A stretch of DNA of 64,000 bases, taken from positions 1-64,000 of the forward strand of contig DELZ01000004.1 of the NCBI GenBank assembly GCA_002354635.1. Reading direction: 5' to 3'. Both the position numbers and the translations under genes were made by a program. The DNA comes from Sphingomonadales bacterium UBA2683 (lineage in GTDB: Bacteria; Pseudomonadota; Alphaproteobacteria; Sphingomonadales; Sphingomonadaceae). The notes beneath the pieces are model-generated. The model worked only from the letters and a program-made list of their open reading frames with translations. It was not told where the DNA came from and made no database searches. Positions 25,340 to 34,659 of this stretch are shown in pieces. Each line of letters begins with the position of its first letter. Position 1 is the stretch's first letter.

Positions 25340-25675
25340 CTAAAAAGGCAGTTTAAAACCTGGGGGTAACTGCATACCGCTGGTCATCTTGCCCATTTCC
25401 TCGCTGCTCACCGCATCGGCGCGATTGCGGGCGTCATTGAATGCCGCTGCAACCAGATCTTCCAACATCTGCTTGTCGTCTGCCTTCATCAGGCTGTCGT
25501 CGATTGTCACCGCCAAAACCCGTCCTTTTGCGGTTGCCTTGACCTTGACCAGCCCGCCACCAGCCTGTCCTTCCACTTCCAGACTGTCGAGCTTTTTTTG
25601 TGCTTCCTCCATCTGGGTCTGGACCTGTTGTGCGGCTTCCTGCGCCGCCTTCATCATTTCTTCCATCGATTTCAT
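25340..25675 (-). CDS. YbaB/EbfC nucleoid-associated protein
   Basis: The 111-residue protein is the right size for YbaB/EbfC. It shows the N-terminal Glu/Gln-rich helix (MMKAAQEAAQQVQTQMEEAQ), the central beta strands (VEGQAGGGLVKVKATAKGR) and the C-terminal helix with MGKMTSGMQLPPGFKLPF. It binds DNA as a dimer. It starts two bases after the dnaX stop, the usual dnaX-ybaB operon. Confidence 0.95.
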   Translation of the reverse strand: MKSMEEMMKAAQEAAQQVQTQMEEAQKKLDSLEVEGQAGGGLVKVKATAKGRVLAVTIDDSLMKADDKQMLEDLVAAAFNDARNRADAVSSEEMGKMTSGMQLPPGFKLPF

Positions 25676-25677
25676 CG

Positions 25678-27396
25678 CTATGCGCTCCTTGATTCTTGTG
25701 GCCGGGGATCATCATCCTCCAGCAATATGGCATCGGGAAAGGCTTCAAAGGCCGCTTTGACCATCGGAGCGTCCAATATGGCCTGGCGCTCCGCGTCGCG
25801 GGCCTGCTGTTCCTGCTCGACCAGACTTGGCCTGGCCTCGCCCTGCCCTTCGCAGATCGTCCATTCCTGACCGGTTTCCTGCTTCAGCGCATCGGCTATT
25901 TTCCGGATTTCAATATCGGCAATCGGGCGCACCGGCTGAAACAGGATATGCGGCGGGTCAAAGGACACCAGGCGCATGTCGGCGATCATGATGCTTTCCA
26001 GCACCGCGGAGACCCGTCCGACGACCTTTACGGCATCGGTAAATTGCTGCGGCAGGCCACTCGATGGCGCCGGACTGGCTGCGACAGGCGCGGGAGCGGC
26101 TTGTGCAACGGGCTCGGCCACTGGTGGCGGCGCCGCGCTTTCCCTTTCGCAAGGCGGAGATGGCGCCGGCCCACGTTCTTCCAGCATTTTCGCCAGCTGC
26201 CCGGGGTCGGGCATATCCGTGGCACAAAGCACCCGCAGCAGCGCCATTTCGCAAGCTTCACGCGGCAAATGGGCCTGCTGGACCTCCTGATATCCCTTGA
26301 GCAGCAACTGCCACAGCCGGTGCAATACCGGATAGGAAAGCTGCTCGGACCAATCGGAAAATTGCTGCCTGGCTTCATCCGACAAGGTCGGATCGCTGGC
26401 TCTGCCGACCTTGAACAGGGTCACCTGATGCGAAAGCGACAGCAGCCCGTTCATCAGCGACAAGGGCTCGACGCCGATCTTATATTGTTCGGCAATCGCA
26501 TCGAGCAGCGCCGCGGAATCGCCCTCAAGCAACTTCGCGAACAGCCGCCGGACCGCGCCGCGATCGGACAGGCCCAGCATGTCCCTGATCTGCGCGGCCT
26601 TCACTTCGCCATCGCCGTCCATGTCGGCATGGGCAATCGCCTGGTCGAGGATCGACAGACCGTCGCGGACCGAGCCTTCCGCCGCCTGCGCGATCAGATC
26701 GAGCGCTTCCTGCTCTGCGGTCACACCTTCCTTGCCGACGATCATCCCGAAATGGGCAGACAATTGTTCCGCGCTGATCCGCTTCAGATCGAACCGCTGG
26801 CAGCGCGATAGTACCGTGATCGGCACCTTGTGCACTTCCGTGGTCGCGAAGATGAATTTCACGTGCGGCGGCGGTTCCTCGAGCGTCTTCAACAGCGCGT
26901 TAAAGGCGTTTTTCGAGAGCATGTGCACTTCGTCGATAATGTAGATCTTGTAGCGCGCGGAGACCGATGAGTAGCGCACTGCCTCGATAATCTCGCGGAC
27001 GTCGTCGACGCCGGTATGGCTGGCGGCATCCATCTCGATAACGTCGATAAAGCTGCCGGTCGCGATGCTCCGGCACGGTTCGCACTGGCCACAGGGATCA
27101 ATAGTCGGACCGCCCTGCCCGTCTTCACCAATACAGTTGAGCGCCTTGGCAATCAGTCTGGCGGTAGACGTTTTGCCGACGCCGCGCACCCCGGTCATCA
27201 GAAAGGCATGGGCAAGCCGGTCGCGCTTGATCGCGTTGCCGAGCGTCTGGACCATCGCGTCCTGGCCAATCAGTTCGGAAAATTTCGACGGCCGGTATTT
27301 GCGCGCCAACACGCGATAGGGCTGTGCTGCACCGGGTGCGGGCTGCTCCGGCGCATCGACGCCGGTAGCGGCAAATATATCGTGTGAATCGGACAT
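25678..27396 (-). CDS. dnaX: DNA polymerase III subunits gamma/tau
   Basis: A 572-residue clamp-loader subunit. Walker A GVRGVGKTSTARL, a four-cysteine zinc module (C in NCIGEDGQGG, then CGQCEPCRSI), Walker B IYIIDEVHMLS and sensor TTEVHKVPITVLSRCQRFDL are intact in the first 220 residues. After the collar domain comes a Pro/Ala-rich linker (about 410-450) and a tau-like C-terminal domain that contacts polymerase alpha. It heads the dnaX-ybaB operon downstream of the SRP RNA gene. I did not identify a programmed frameshift site. Confidence 0.96.
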   Translation of the reverse strand: MSDSHDIFAATGVDAPEQPAPGAAQPYRVLARKYRPSKFSELIGQDAMVQTLGNAIKRDRLAHAFLMTGVRGVGKTSTARLIAKALNCIGEDGQGGPTIDPCGQCEPCRSIATGSFIDVIEMDAASHTGVDDVREIIEAVRYSSVSARYKIYIIDEVHMLSKNAFNALLKTLEEPPPHVKFIFATTEVHKVPITVLSRCQRFDLKRISAEQLSAHFGMIVGKEGVTAEQEALDLIAQAAEGSVRDGLSILDQAIAHADMDGDGEVKAAQIRDMLGLSDRGAVRRLFAKLLEGDSAALLDAIAEQYKIGVEPLSLMNGLLSLSHQVTLFKVGRASDPTLSDEARQQFSDWSEQLSYPVLHRLWQLLLKGYQEVQQAHLPREACEMALLRVLCATDMPDPGQLAKMLEERGPAPSPPCERESAAPPPVAEPVAQAAPAPVAASPAPSSGLPQQFTDAVKVVGRVSAVLESIMIADMRLVSFDPPHILFQPVRPIADIEIRKIADALKQETGQEWTICEGQGEARPSLVEQEQQARDAERQAILDAPMVKAAFEAFPDAILLEDDDPRPQESRSA

Positions 27397-27481
27397 GAAG
27401 CTTCAGTTTAGGCGAGACATGCGATCTTGTCGAAGCCTTATCAGCGAATAGTGGCCCGTACGTCCAAAAATTGCTGTGAGT

Positions 27482-27570
27482 AGGAGCCGGGCGACCCGCA
27501 GAAAAATCGTTGCGGCTGCTTCCTTCCGGACCTGACCGGGTTGGCGATGACTACGTCCACCCGACTCCCG
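27482..27570 (-). ncRNA. ffs: Signal recognition particle RNA, small (4.5S-type)
   Basis: On the minus strand the segment contains the universal SRP domain IV hairpin, GGTCAGGTCCGGAAGGAAGC followed by AGCC, which binds Ffh. The ends pair as GAGTCGGG (27567-27560) with CCCGGCTC (27491-27484), closing a single long hairpin of about 85-90 nt. The position between a ferredoxin gene and dnaX is common in alphaproteobacteria. The exact ends are estimated. Confidence 0.95.
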
Positions 27571-27630
27571 CTGCGCATATGGTGATAGTCCGGCCAAAAT
27601 GCAAGCCGTTAGATGCGGCCTATGGAGCCG

Positions 27631-27972
27631 CTAAAGATTCTGCATATTGTGGCTCTCGATCGGCATATGGACGGTCAGGCCGTCCAGTTCCGCTGTCAAC
27701 TCGATCTGGCAGGCCAGACGGCTGGTCCTGCGCGCACCGGCAGCCAGATCGAGCATATCTTCTTCCATTTCGGTCGCCTCGGGCAATCTGTCGAAATCCG
27801 CCGCTTCGACAATCACATGGCAGGTAGAGCAGGCCATCTGTCCCTCGCAGGTACCTTCGAGCGGCTGATCATGGAGTTGCGCCAAGGTCAGCAGATTGTC
27901 ACCTTTCGAGGCTTCAACGGAAACGGTTTTCTCGCCGTCAGAACTGACAAAATGAACCGTTATCTTCTTCAT
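27631..27972 (-). CDS. Adrenodoxin-type 2Fe-2S ferredoxin
   Basis: A 113-residue ferredoxin with the four cluster cysteines in GTCEGQMACSTCHV and LACQIEL, the CX5CX2C...C spacing of adrenodoxin/Isc-type ferredoxins, and the acidic EEDMLDLA partner-binding helix. It transfers electrons, probably to Fe-S assembly or to an oxygenase. The start overlaps the cysteine desulfurase stop by four bases, which supports a role in Fe-S biogenesis. Confidence 0.93.
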   Translation of the reverse strand: MKKITVHFVSSDGEKTVSVEASKGDNLLTLAQLHDQPLEGTCEGQMACSTCHVIVEAADFDRLPEATEMEEDMLDLAAGARRTSRLACQIELTAELDGLTVHMPIESHNMQNL

Positions 27973-29072
27973 GATAGCTGTGTCTCCGCTGCTTGGTTGA
28001 TCAGGTGCCCTGCCCGCTCCACTTCTTCAATGCTGTTATAGCGTCCGAATCCCAGACGAATGGAAGATTTTATCTGCGCCGGCTCCAGCCCCAGCGCCGC
28101 CAGCACATGGCTGGGCCTTCCCGAACCGCTGGCACAAGCCGATCCGGCGGAAAAGGCGACACCGCGTGTATCAGACATCAACCGGGCGACATCGATCCCG
28201 TCGCGACGGATATTCAGATTGCCGGCATAGCGCTGGTCAAGCGAACCGTTCACGGTCCAGTCGCAGAACAGGCCGCGCGCCTTGTCAGCCAGGGCGGCGA
28301 TATGCACCATATCCTGCTCCCGTCGCTCGGCGCATATTTTCGCTGCGGTACCCAGTCCCACGCAGAGCGCCGGCGAAAGCGTCCCCGACCGGATCCCCTG
28401 CTCCTGTCCGCCGCCATGGATCAGCGGCGGCAGCCTAATTCCATCCCGCACCCACAGCGCACCAATGCCCTTGGGCCCGTAAATCTTGTGCCCGGACAAT
28501 GCGATCAGGTCCGCGTGCTGTGGGATATCGAGCCGGCCAAAGCCCTGCACCGCATCACAAAGAAGCAGTGCCCCTGCCCGATGTACCATTTCCGCGATCC
28601 GCGTGACCGGCTGGATGGTGCCGATTTCGTTGTTGACCAGCATCGCCCCGACCAGCGCGGTTTTCTCTCCCAAACATGCTTCCAATTCTTCCAGAACGAC
28701 CAGCCCCTGCCGGTCAACCGGCAGCAAGCTGGTTTCGAACCCCTGCGTCCCGTACCAGAGCGCCGTGTCGCGCACAGCGGCATGTTCCGTGTCGATAACA
28801 GCAATCTGATCGCGCCCTTGCCGGTTTCGGGCCGCTCCCATGGCCAGATTGATCGCTTCGGTCGCGCTGCCGGTGAAAATCACCTGCCCGTTGTCCGGCA
28901 GCAGGGCAGCGACCTGGTCCCGCGCCACTTCGACGGCTGCGGCGGCCCTTCGTCCCAGGACGTGCGGACTGTGCGGGTTACCGAAATTGTCCTTCAGCCA
29001 GGGCAGCATCGCATCAAGCACTTCCGGTGCGAGCGGCGTGGTCGCCTGATTGTCGAGATAGATGGGGGTCAT
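27969..29072 (-). CDS. Cysteine desulfurase (NifS/IscS family), copy 1
   Basis: The start at ATG 29072, preceded by GAGG, gives 367 residues; the longer frame would overlap the upstream gene. MTPIYLDNQATTPLAPEVLD is the standard N-terminus. The PLP lysine lies in SGHKIYGPKGIGAL and the catalytic cysteine in FSAGSACASGSGRPSHVL. It converts cysteine to alanine and delivers persulfide sulfur for Fe-S clusters or thiolation. It is the middle gene of a desulfurase-desulfurase-ferredoxin operon. Confidence 0.93.
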   Translation of the reverse strand: MTPIYLDNQATTPLAPEVLDAMLPWLKDNFGNPHSPHVLGRRAAAAVEVARDQVAALLPDNGQVIFTGSATEAINLAMGAARNRQGRDQIAVIDTEHAAVRDTALWYGTQGFETSLLPVDRQGLVVLEELEACLGEKTALVGAMLVNNEIGTIQPVTRIAEMVHRAGALLLCDAVQGFGRLDIPQHADLIALSGHKIYGPKGIGALWVRDGIRLPPLIHGGGQEQGIRSGTLSPALCVGLGTAAKICAERREQDMVHIAALADKARGLFCDWTVNGSLDQRYAGNLNIRRDGIDVARLMSDTRGVAFSAGSACASGSGRPSHVLAALGLEPAQIKSSIRLGFGRYNSIEEVERAGHLINQAAETQLS

Positions 29073-29082
29073 ATTTCCCGCC

Positions 29083-30156
29083 TCAGACCCGTCGGGCTTC
29101 GGCAAAGATTGACTTCCATTTGTCAATGAAAGCATAGATCTGCGCCCGGCTGGTGTCGCGCCCGATGCTGACCCGGATCACTTCCCGCGCGACCTGCGGG
29201 TCGATGCCCATCGCTTCCAGCACATGGCTGGTCTTGAGCGTGCCCGAGGAACAGGCGCTGCCAGCGGACACCGCAAATCCGGCCATGTCAAATTTGATCA
29301 GCTGTGTATTGGCGGCAACACCGGGCATATGATAGCTGGCGATTGTGGCGATCCGCGGGGATTTGTCTGCGATCACTGCGCCGCCTTCCTTGCGGATCGC
29401 ATCATCGAGATGCTGGCGCAGTTCCGCCGCGCGGCCTGCCCAGTTGGCTGGCGCTTCCAGCGCTGCTGTCATGCCCAGGATATAAGGCAGGTTCTGCGTA
29501 CCGGACCGATAGCCCTGCTCCTGGCCACCATCGGCCTGAAGCAGTCGGAGGTCTTTGACCAGCAGTGCACCGACCCCGGGCGGCCCGCCAAATTTATGCC
29601 CGGCCACGACGATCAGGTCTGCATCGGGCAGCGGCAGCTTGCCCACGGATTGCGAACAGTCGGCGAGCAGATAGCTGCCCCGGTCCCGAACCACTTTTGC
29701 CAGCGTATCCAGATCCTGCATCACGCCCGTTTCATTATTCACCGACTGAATCGCAACCAGCGCCGGTCCCTCGACACCCTTCAGCAAGTGATTCAGGTTC
29801 GCCGGAACAACCATCCCGTTTCCATCGACCGGAATCGGCTGGGCATTTTTTGCAAATCTCGGCACCACGTCATGCTCAACGGGCGAGACAAACTGGATAG
29901 CGGGTTTCGACTTTGTCAGCGCGATCTGGATCGCTTCGCTCGCCCCGCTGGTAAAAATCACATCGCCCTGCCAGCCCAGCGCCTGCTTGAAACGCCGCCG
30001 CGCATTTTCCAGCATCGCCTGCGCTGCCCGCCCGTCGCCATGCGGGGAAGACGGGTTTGCCCACAGTTCGAACCCCTCCACGCAGGCCTCTTTGGCAGCA
30101 TCAAGCATCGGTGCGGTAGCAGCATAGTCAAGATAGATGCGTTTGGTGTCAGTCAC
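29083..30156 (-). CDS. Cysteine desulfurase (NifS/IscS family), copy 2
   Basis: A 357-residue paralogue of the next gene: RIYLDYAATAPMLDAAKEAC, PLP lysine in VAGHKFGGPPGVGAL and catalytic cysteine in VSAGSACSSGTLKTSHVLEA. It is the first gene of the operon and its stop is ten bases before the start of copy 1. The two copies are clearly divergent, so the duplication is old. No IscU, IscA or SUF gene is in the window. Confidence 0.93.
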   Translation of the reverse strand: MTDTKRIYLDYAATAPMLDAAKEACVEGFELWANPSSPHGDGRAAQAMLENARRRFKQALGWQGDVIFTSGASEAIQIALTKSKPAIQFVSPVEHDVVPRFAKNAQPIPVDGNGMVVPANLNHLLKGVEGPALVAIQSVNNETGVMQDLDTLAKVVRDRGSYLLADCSQSVGKLPLPDADLIVVAGHKFGGPPGVGALLVKDLRLLQADGGQEQGYRSGTQNLPYILGMTAALEAPANWAGRAAELRQHLDDAIRKEGGAVIADKSPRIATIASYHMPGVAANTQLIKFDMAGFAVSAGSACSSGTLKTSHVLEAMGIDPQVAREVIRVSIGRDTSRAQIYAFIDKWKSIFAEARRV

Positions 30157-30299
30157 AATAGCGGCAAAATCTCTCTGGCTTGCGGGATTGAGTTGCGGAT
30201 TTGGTCACTCTCCCTATATAGGCGCAGCATCCAGCGCAAAAGCTATTCTATAATCTCGCGCACTGGAAAATATAATTTTGATCGAAGAATTGAAAATCC

Positions 30300-30956
30300 A
30301 TGCCAGATGTAATTTTTACCGGACCCGAAGGCCGCCTCGAAGGTCGCTTCAGCCCTGGACCCCGTGACCGCGCACCGGTCGCCATGGTTCTGCATCCCCA
30401 CCCGCAAGCGGGTGGTACGATGAATGACCGGATCACGCAGGCGATCTACAAGACATTTGTGAAGCGCGGCTTCGCGACCCTCCGGTTCAATTTTCGCGGC
30501 GTCGGTCGTTCACAGGGCGTGTTCGACAACGGCATCGGCGAATTGTCCGACGCAGCGGCAGCGCTTGACTGGGTGCAGAGCTTCCATCCCGAAGCGCAGA
30601 CCACCTGGATCGCGGGCTACAGCTTTGGTGCATGGATCGGCATGCAGCTGCTGATGCGCCGTCCGGAAATTCGCGGATTCATCTCCGTTTCGCCGCCGGC
30701 CAACATGTATGACTTCAACTTTCTGGCACCCTGCCCGTCCTCGGGCATCATCGTCCAGGGCGTCAATGACGAGGTCGTAACCCCCAGCGCAGTCCAGAAG
30801 CTGGTCGACAAGCTTCGCACCCAGAAACACATCACCATCCACCATGACGAGATTCCCCGCGCCAACCATTTCTATGAGAATGAGATGGAACTGCTGATGG
30901 GGTCGATCGACAATTATCTCGACATGCGTCTGGCGCCGGATTCGCCGATCAAATAG
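30300..30956 (+). CDS. Alpha/beta hydrolase
   Basis: A 218-residue soluble hydrolase of the dienelactone-hydrolase-like, COG2945 type. It has the oxyanion motif HPHPQAGGTM, the nucleophile elbow AGYSFGAWIGM (GxSxG), the acid in QGVNDEVVTP and the His in IPRANHFYE. The substrate is unknown. It is divergent from the desulfurase operon with about 140 bases between starts. Confidence 0.9.
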   Translation: MPDVIFTGPEGRLEGRFSPGPRDRAPVAMVLHPHPQAGGTMNDRITQAIYKTFVKRGFATLRFNFRGVGRSQGVFDNGIGELSDAAAALDWVQSFHPEAQTTWIAGYSFGAWIGMQLLMRRPEIRGFISVSPPANMYDFNFLAPCPSSGIIVQGVNDEVVTPSAVQKLVDKLRTQKHITIHHDEIPRANHFYENEMELLMGSIDNYLDMRLAPDSPIK

Positions 30957-30958
30957 GC

Positions 30959-31162
30959 TCAGTCGTCCGGTTGCGACGCAACCGGCAGATTGTTCTCGGG
31001 CACGGGAATCGACCAGATCGCGACATTGGCGAACATGACGGCGGCGGCGACCAGCATCAGCCAGCCCTGCTTTCGGTTGATACCTTTCCGCAATACATAA
31101 ATTCCGCCTGCCAGCAGCGCGGCTCCGGCCAGCATCAGCACCGATAAGATCAGGTTGGTCAT
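30959..31162 (-). CDS. Small two-helix membrane protein
   Basis: Starting at ATG 31162 the product is 67 residues with two hydrophobic helices (LILSVLMLAGAALLAGGIYVL and WLMLVAAAVMFANVAIW) joined by a basic loop KGINRKQG. The frame is open to 31198. Function unknown. It converges on the hydrolase gene with two bases between stops. Confidence 0.55.
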   Translation of the reverse strand: MTNLILSVLMLAGAALLAGGIYVLRKGINRKQGWLMLVAAAVMFANVAIWSIPVPENNLPVASQPDD

Positions 31163-31357
31163 GCCGCCACCGTTATCGTCGCACCAGCAAACTGACAATC
31201 AAATGTTTCGCCGATTGCGAGAATTGCTGCGTAGCGCGACCGGCAGAATTATCCCGTTCCGGCCACGCTGTTCCCCGTTGATTGCCAATATCATCCCGCT
31301 TTGATAGAACATAAAACGAACATATAGACAGGACCAAGCGGCATCGGATTCAACTTC

Positions 31358-32128
31358 GTGTATCCTCAACCTCCTCTGTTGATCATCGCTCCGATCGCGG
31401 ACGATTTTGATCTGGTACAACTGCCCTGGTGTGACGCGGCCAGAGAGAAAGTCTCGGTCAATCGCGCCAAGTTCAAAAATCTGGAAATCGCGGAAGTCAT
31501 TGTCGATGCCATGCCGCATCAGCTTACGCGCCTGACAGCGGACGAAACCCGCGAAAAATTGGCTTTTGAGAGTCGAGAACTGCTCGGCGGGAACCCGTCG
31601 CTTTCGGGGCAATCCGCGATCGCCGTGGCCCCCGGAGACAATTTGACCAGCGCCAGACACTTGCCCGAGGTTCACCGCCGTTTATTGTTGCTGGGCAAAT
31701 GGATTGGCGAAAGCCTGCAGGCCACCGCCGCGGCATGGACGCCATCCCGGAAACTGGCGAGCTTCGCATGGTTTGACGGTGCCGTGGCCGCCTATCTGGC
31801 GGAAGACCGCTTTCCGTCCTTGTTCCACACGTCCTTTTCAGAAGTCGGCAGCGGCCAGTTCGCAACGAAGGGACTGAGCTATTTTACCGGCCAGGAAATA
31901 CGCCTGACTTTTCCGTCGGACTATGACCGTGCCGACGTCAGCGAACGGATTGCGCAAATCATCGCCGATGTCGCTGCACACGGCCGGATAGACCAGCCAT
32001 CCCGTTCGGAATCCCTGATTCTGGGAGAGACGCTGCTCTATAGGCCGGGCGATAATCCGGAACAGATCGACATCATCATCCGCCGCGATGAACAGGAATC
32101 ATCGCGGCAGAGAGATAAGGCAGGCTAA
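31358..32128 (+). CDS. Hypothetical protein, possibly DUF4261-like
   Basis: A 256-residue soluble protein with a GTG start. It has no recognisable catalytic motif. The C-terminal half includes FATKGLSYFTGQEIRL, which faintly recalls DUF4261 proteins; I cannot confirm that. The last 15 residues are charged. It converges with pckA, overlapping its stop by four bases. Confidence 0.6.
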   Translation: MYPQPPLLIIAPIADDFDLVQLPWCDAAREKVSVNRAKFKNLEIAEVIVDAMPHQLTRLTADETREKLAFESRELLGGNPSLSGQSAIAVAPGDNLTSARHLPEVHRRLLLLGKWIGESLQATAAAWTPSRKLASFAWFDGAVAAYLAEDRFPSLFHTSFSEVGSGQFATKGLSYFTGQEIRLTFPSDYDRADVSERIAQIIADVAAHGRIDQPSRSESLILGETLLYRPGDNPEQIDIIIRRDEQESSRQRDKAG

Positions 32129-33720
32129 GCGGCGTTTGGTGCGGCTTCCCGGACGTTCTGGTCGACATGTTCGGCAAATTGCTCGAAATTGTTGATGAAC
32201 AGTTTGACCAGCTTTTGCGCGGTTTCGTCATAGGCGCTCGGATCCGACCAGGTCGAACGGGGATTGAGAATCGCGCTGTCCACGCCCGGCACCGACACCG
32301 GTACTTCAAAGCCGAAATTGTCATCAATCCGGAATTCGCCGTCGTTCAGGCTACCGTCCAGCGCGGCATTGAGTAGCGCCCGGGTCGCCTTGATCGGCAT
32401 CCGGTTGCCCTCACCATATTTGCCGCCGGTCCAGCCCGTATTGACCAGCCAGCAGCGCACACCGCCCTTGGCAATCCGCTCTTTCAGCAAATTGCCGTAA
32501 ACCGACGGGTGCCGGGGCATGAACGGTGCGCCGAAACAGGTCGAGAAAGTCGCTTCCGGTTCGGTCACGCCAATTTCAGTGCCGGCGACCTTCGCGGTAT
32601 AGCCGGAAAGGAAATGATACATCGCCTGCTCTGACGTCAACCGCGAGATCGGAGGCAATACACCAAACGCATCAGCGGTCAGCATGATGATATTCTTAGG
32701 TACCGGACCCATATTTTCTTCCGAAGCGTTCGGAATGAATTCGATCGGATAAGCGCCGCGGGTATTTTCCGCCTTGCTATTGTCGTCCAGATCCAGTTCC
32801 CTGGTTTCCAGGTCCATCACGACATTTTCCAGAACGGTTCCAAACCGGCGCGTGGTCGCGTAAATTTCCGGTTCCGCTTCTTCGGAAAGCCGGATCATCT
32901 TGGCGTAGCAGCCGCCTTCGAAATTGAACACGGCGGTATCTGACCAGCCATGCTCGTCGTCACCGATCAACACGCGGCTGGCATCCGCCGACAGCGTCGT
33001 CTTGCCGGTTCCAGACAGACCGAAGAAAATGGCAGTATCGCCTTCCGGACCGATATTGGCAGAGCAATGCATCGGCATGACCGAATCAAGCGGCAGTAGG
33101 TAGTTGAGCAGGCCGAATACGGATTTTTTCATTTCGCCCGCATAGGCGGTGCCGCCGATCAGGATCAGCTTCTCGGTCAGGTTGACCGCGATGACGGTTT
33201 CACTGCGGGTGCCATGCCGCGCCGGATCGGCCTTGAAGCTCGGCAGATCGATGATTGTATATTCCGGAACAAACGCTGCAAGTTCGTCGGCATCGGGCCG
33301 GACCAGCATCGTGCGGATAAAAAGATTGTGCCAGGCCAGTTCATTGATGATCCGGACATTGACCCGGTGTTCCGGCTGCGAACCGCCGAACAGATCCTGT
33401 ACGAACAACGTTTCCTTGTCGGACAGAGCAGCAATAAAGTCGGCCTTCAGCGCTGCAAAATGATCCGGTGTCATCGCAACATTGGTTTTGCCCCACCAGA
33501 CGCTGTCTTCGGTTTCGCCATCACGCACGATGAACTTGTCATTGGCAGAACGCCCGGTGTGCTTGCCGGTCTCAACGACAAGAGGCCCATCTTTGGCCAG
33601 ATGGCCTTCACCCCGGGAAACGGCTGCTTCAACCAAGGCGGGAGCACCGAGATTCCAGTGCTGCTCCGCCGAATTGGCAAATCCTTGATCATTTAATGAC
33701 ACAGACGAAACTTTTGACAC
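32125..33720 (-). CDS. pckA: Phosphoenolpyruvate carboxykinase (ATP)
   Basis: The 531-residue enzyme converts oxaloacetate and ATP to PEP and CO2 in gluconeogenesis. Kinase-1a motif GLSGTGKTTLSADAS, kinase-2 GDDEHGWSDTAVFNFEGGCY, and the substrate-binding LIGGTAYAGEMKKSVF with Mn-binding residues are all intact. It is divergent from chvI with 234 bases between starts. The pckA | chvI-chvG neighbourhood is conserved in rhizobia and relatives, where this two-component system influences central carbon metabolism. Confidence 0.97.
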   Translation of the reverse strand: MSKVSSVSLNDQGFANSAEQHWNLGAPALVEAAVSRGEGHLAKDGPLVVETGKHTGRSANDKFIVRDGETEDSVWWGKTNVAMTPDHFAALKADFIAALSDKETLFVQDLFGGSQPEHRVNVRIINELAWHNLFIRTMLVRPDADELAAFVPEYTIIDLPSFKADPARHGTRSETVIAVNLTEKLILIGGTAYAGEMKKSVFGLLNYLLPLDSVMPMHCSANIGPEGDTAIFFGLSGTGKTTLSADASRVLIGDDEHGWSDTAVFNFEGGCYAKMIRLSEEAEPEIYATTRRFGTVLENVVMDLETRELDLDDNSKAENTRGAYPIEFIPNASEENMGPVPKNIIMLTADAFGVLPPISRLTSEQAMYHFLSGYTAKVAGTEIGVTEPEATFSTCFGAPFMPRHPSVYGNLLKERIAKGGVRCWLVNTGWTGGKYGEGNRMPIKATRALLNAALDGSLNDGEFRIDDNFGFEVPVSVPGVDSAILNPRSTWSDPSAYDETAQKLVKLFINNFEQFAEHVDQNVREAAPNAA

Positions 33721-33954
33721 TGATAATCCCCTAAAGCTTTAAACAGGTTGAGATCGCGCCGATCCGGCGAATTTGACATGGCGCTTACTGGACCCTGTCG
33801 AGTCGGTCAAATTTCTTCCCTATGACCGGATAAAATATCCGCCCGGTCAGATCACGGGTTCCCTCGCAGAGGGCACTGACGACAAGCTCTCTTGTAACCT
33901 ATTATCCAATAAACTAGGTCACATCCGGCGTGAGCGGCAAAGGAAATGTAAAAA

Positions 33955-34659
33955 ATGGCAGCCAATATTGCTCTTGTCGACGATGACCGCAATATTTTGA
34001 CTTCGGTGTCGATCGCCCTGCAGGCCGAAGGCTTTGTCACGCGCGTCTATTCGGACAGCGAAGCGGCGCTTTATGCCATCTTGGAAAATCCACCGGATCT
34101 GGCGGTATTCGACATAAAGATGCCCAAGATGGACGGGCTGGAACTGCTCAGAAGAGTGCGCGAAAAATCCAATGTGCCGGTTATCTTCCTGACCTCGAAG
34201 GATGAAGAACTGGACGAGGCGCTGGGTCTGGCGATGGGCGCGGATGATTATATCAAAAAGCCCTTCTCCCAGCGCTTGCTGATCGCCCGTGTCCGCTCGA
34301 TATTGCGGCGCACCGAATTCATTAAGTCGGTAGACGAAGGCCAGGATGATGAATCTGCCGAGCCGCTGGTCCGCGGCGATCTGGAAATGGATCCTGCACG
34401 CCATCTGGTCCGGTGGAAGGATGAAAATGTAACCCTGACGGTTACCGAATTCATGATTCTCGAGACACTGGCCCATCGCCCTGGTGTGGTGAAAAGTCGC
34501 AACCAGCTGATGGATGCAGCCTACCAGGACGACGTCTATGTCGACGACCGCACAATCGACAGCCATATCAAACGATTGCGACGAAAATTTCGCGAAGTTG
34601 ATCCCGAATTTGACGCAATAGACACACTATATGGAGCCGGATATCGCTACACCGAATAA
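33955..34659 (+). CDS. chvI: Response regulator ChvI, OmpR family
   Basis: A 234-residue OmpR-type regulator. The receiver domain has acidic D10-D11, phosphorylation site D53 in VFDIKMPKMDG, Thr in IFLTSKDEEL and Lys in DDYIKKPFS. The C-terminal winged helix has DRTIDSHIKRLRRKFREVDP and YGAGYRYTE. A GGAAATG-type site precedes the ATG. It overlaps chvG by 29 bases. In Agrobacterium and Sinorhizobium ChvG-ChvI responds to acid and cell-envelope stress and controls exopolysaccharide; that role is inferred here. Confidence 0.95.
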   Translation: MAANIALVDDDRNILTSVSIALQAEGFVTRVYSDSEAALYAILENPPDLAVFDIKMPKMDGLELLRRVREKSNVPVIFLTSKDEELDEALGLAMGADDYIKKPFSQRLLIARVRSILRRTEFIKSVDEGQDDESAEPLVRGDLEMDPARHLVRWKDENVTLTVTEFMILETLAHRPGVVKSRNQLMDAAYQDDVYVDDRTIDSHIKRLRRKFREVDPEFDAIDTLYGAGYRYTE

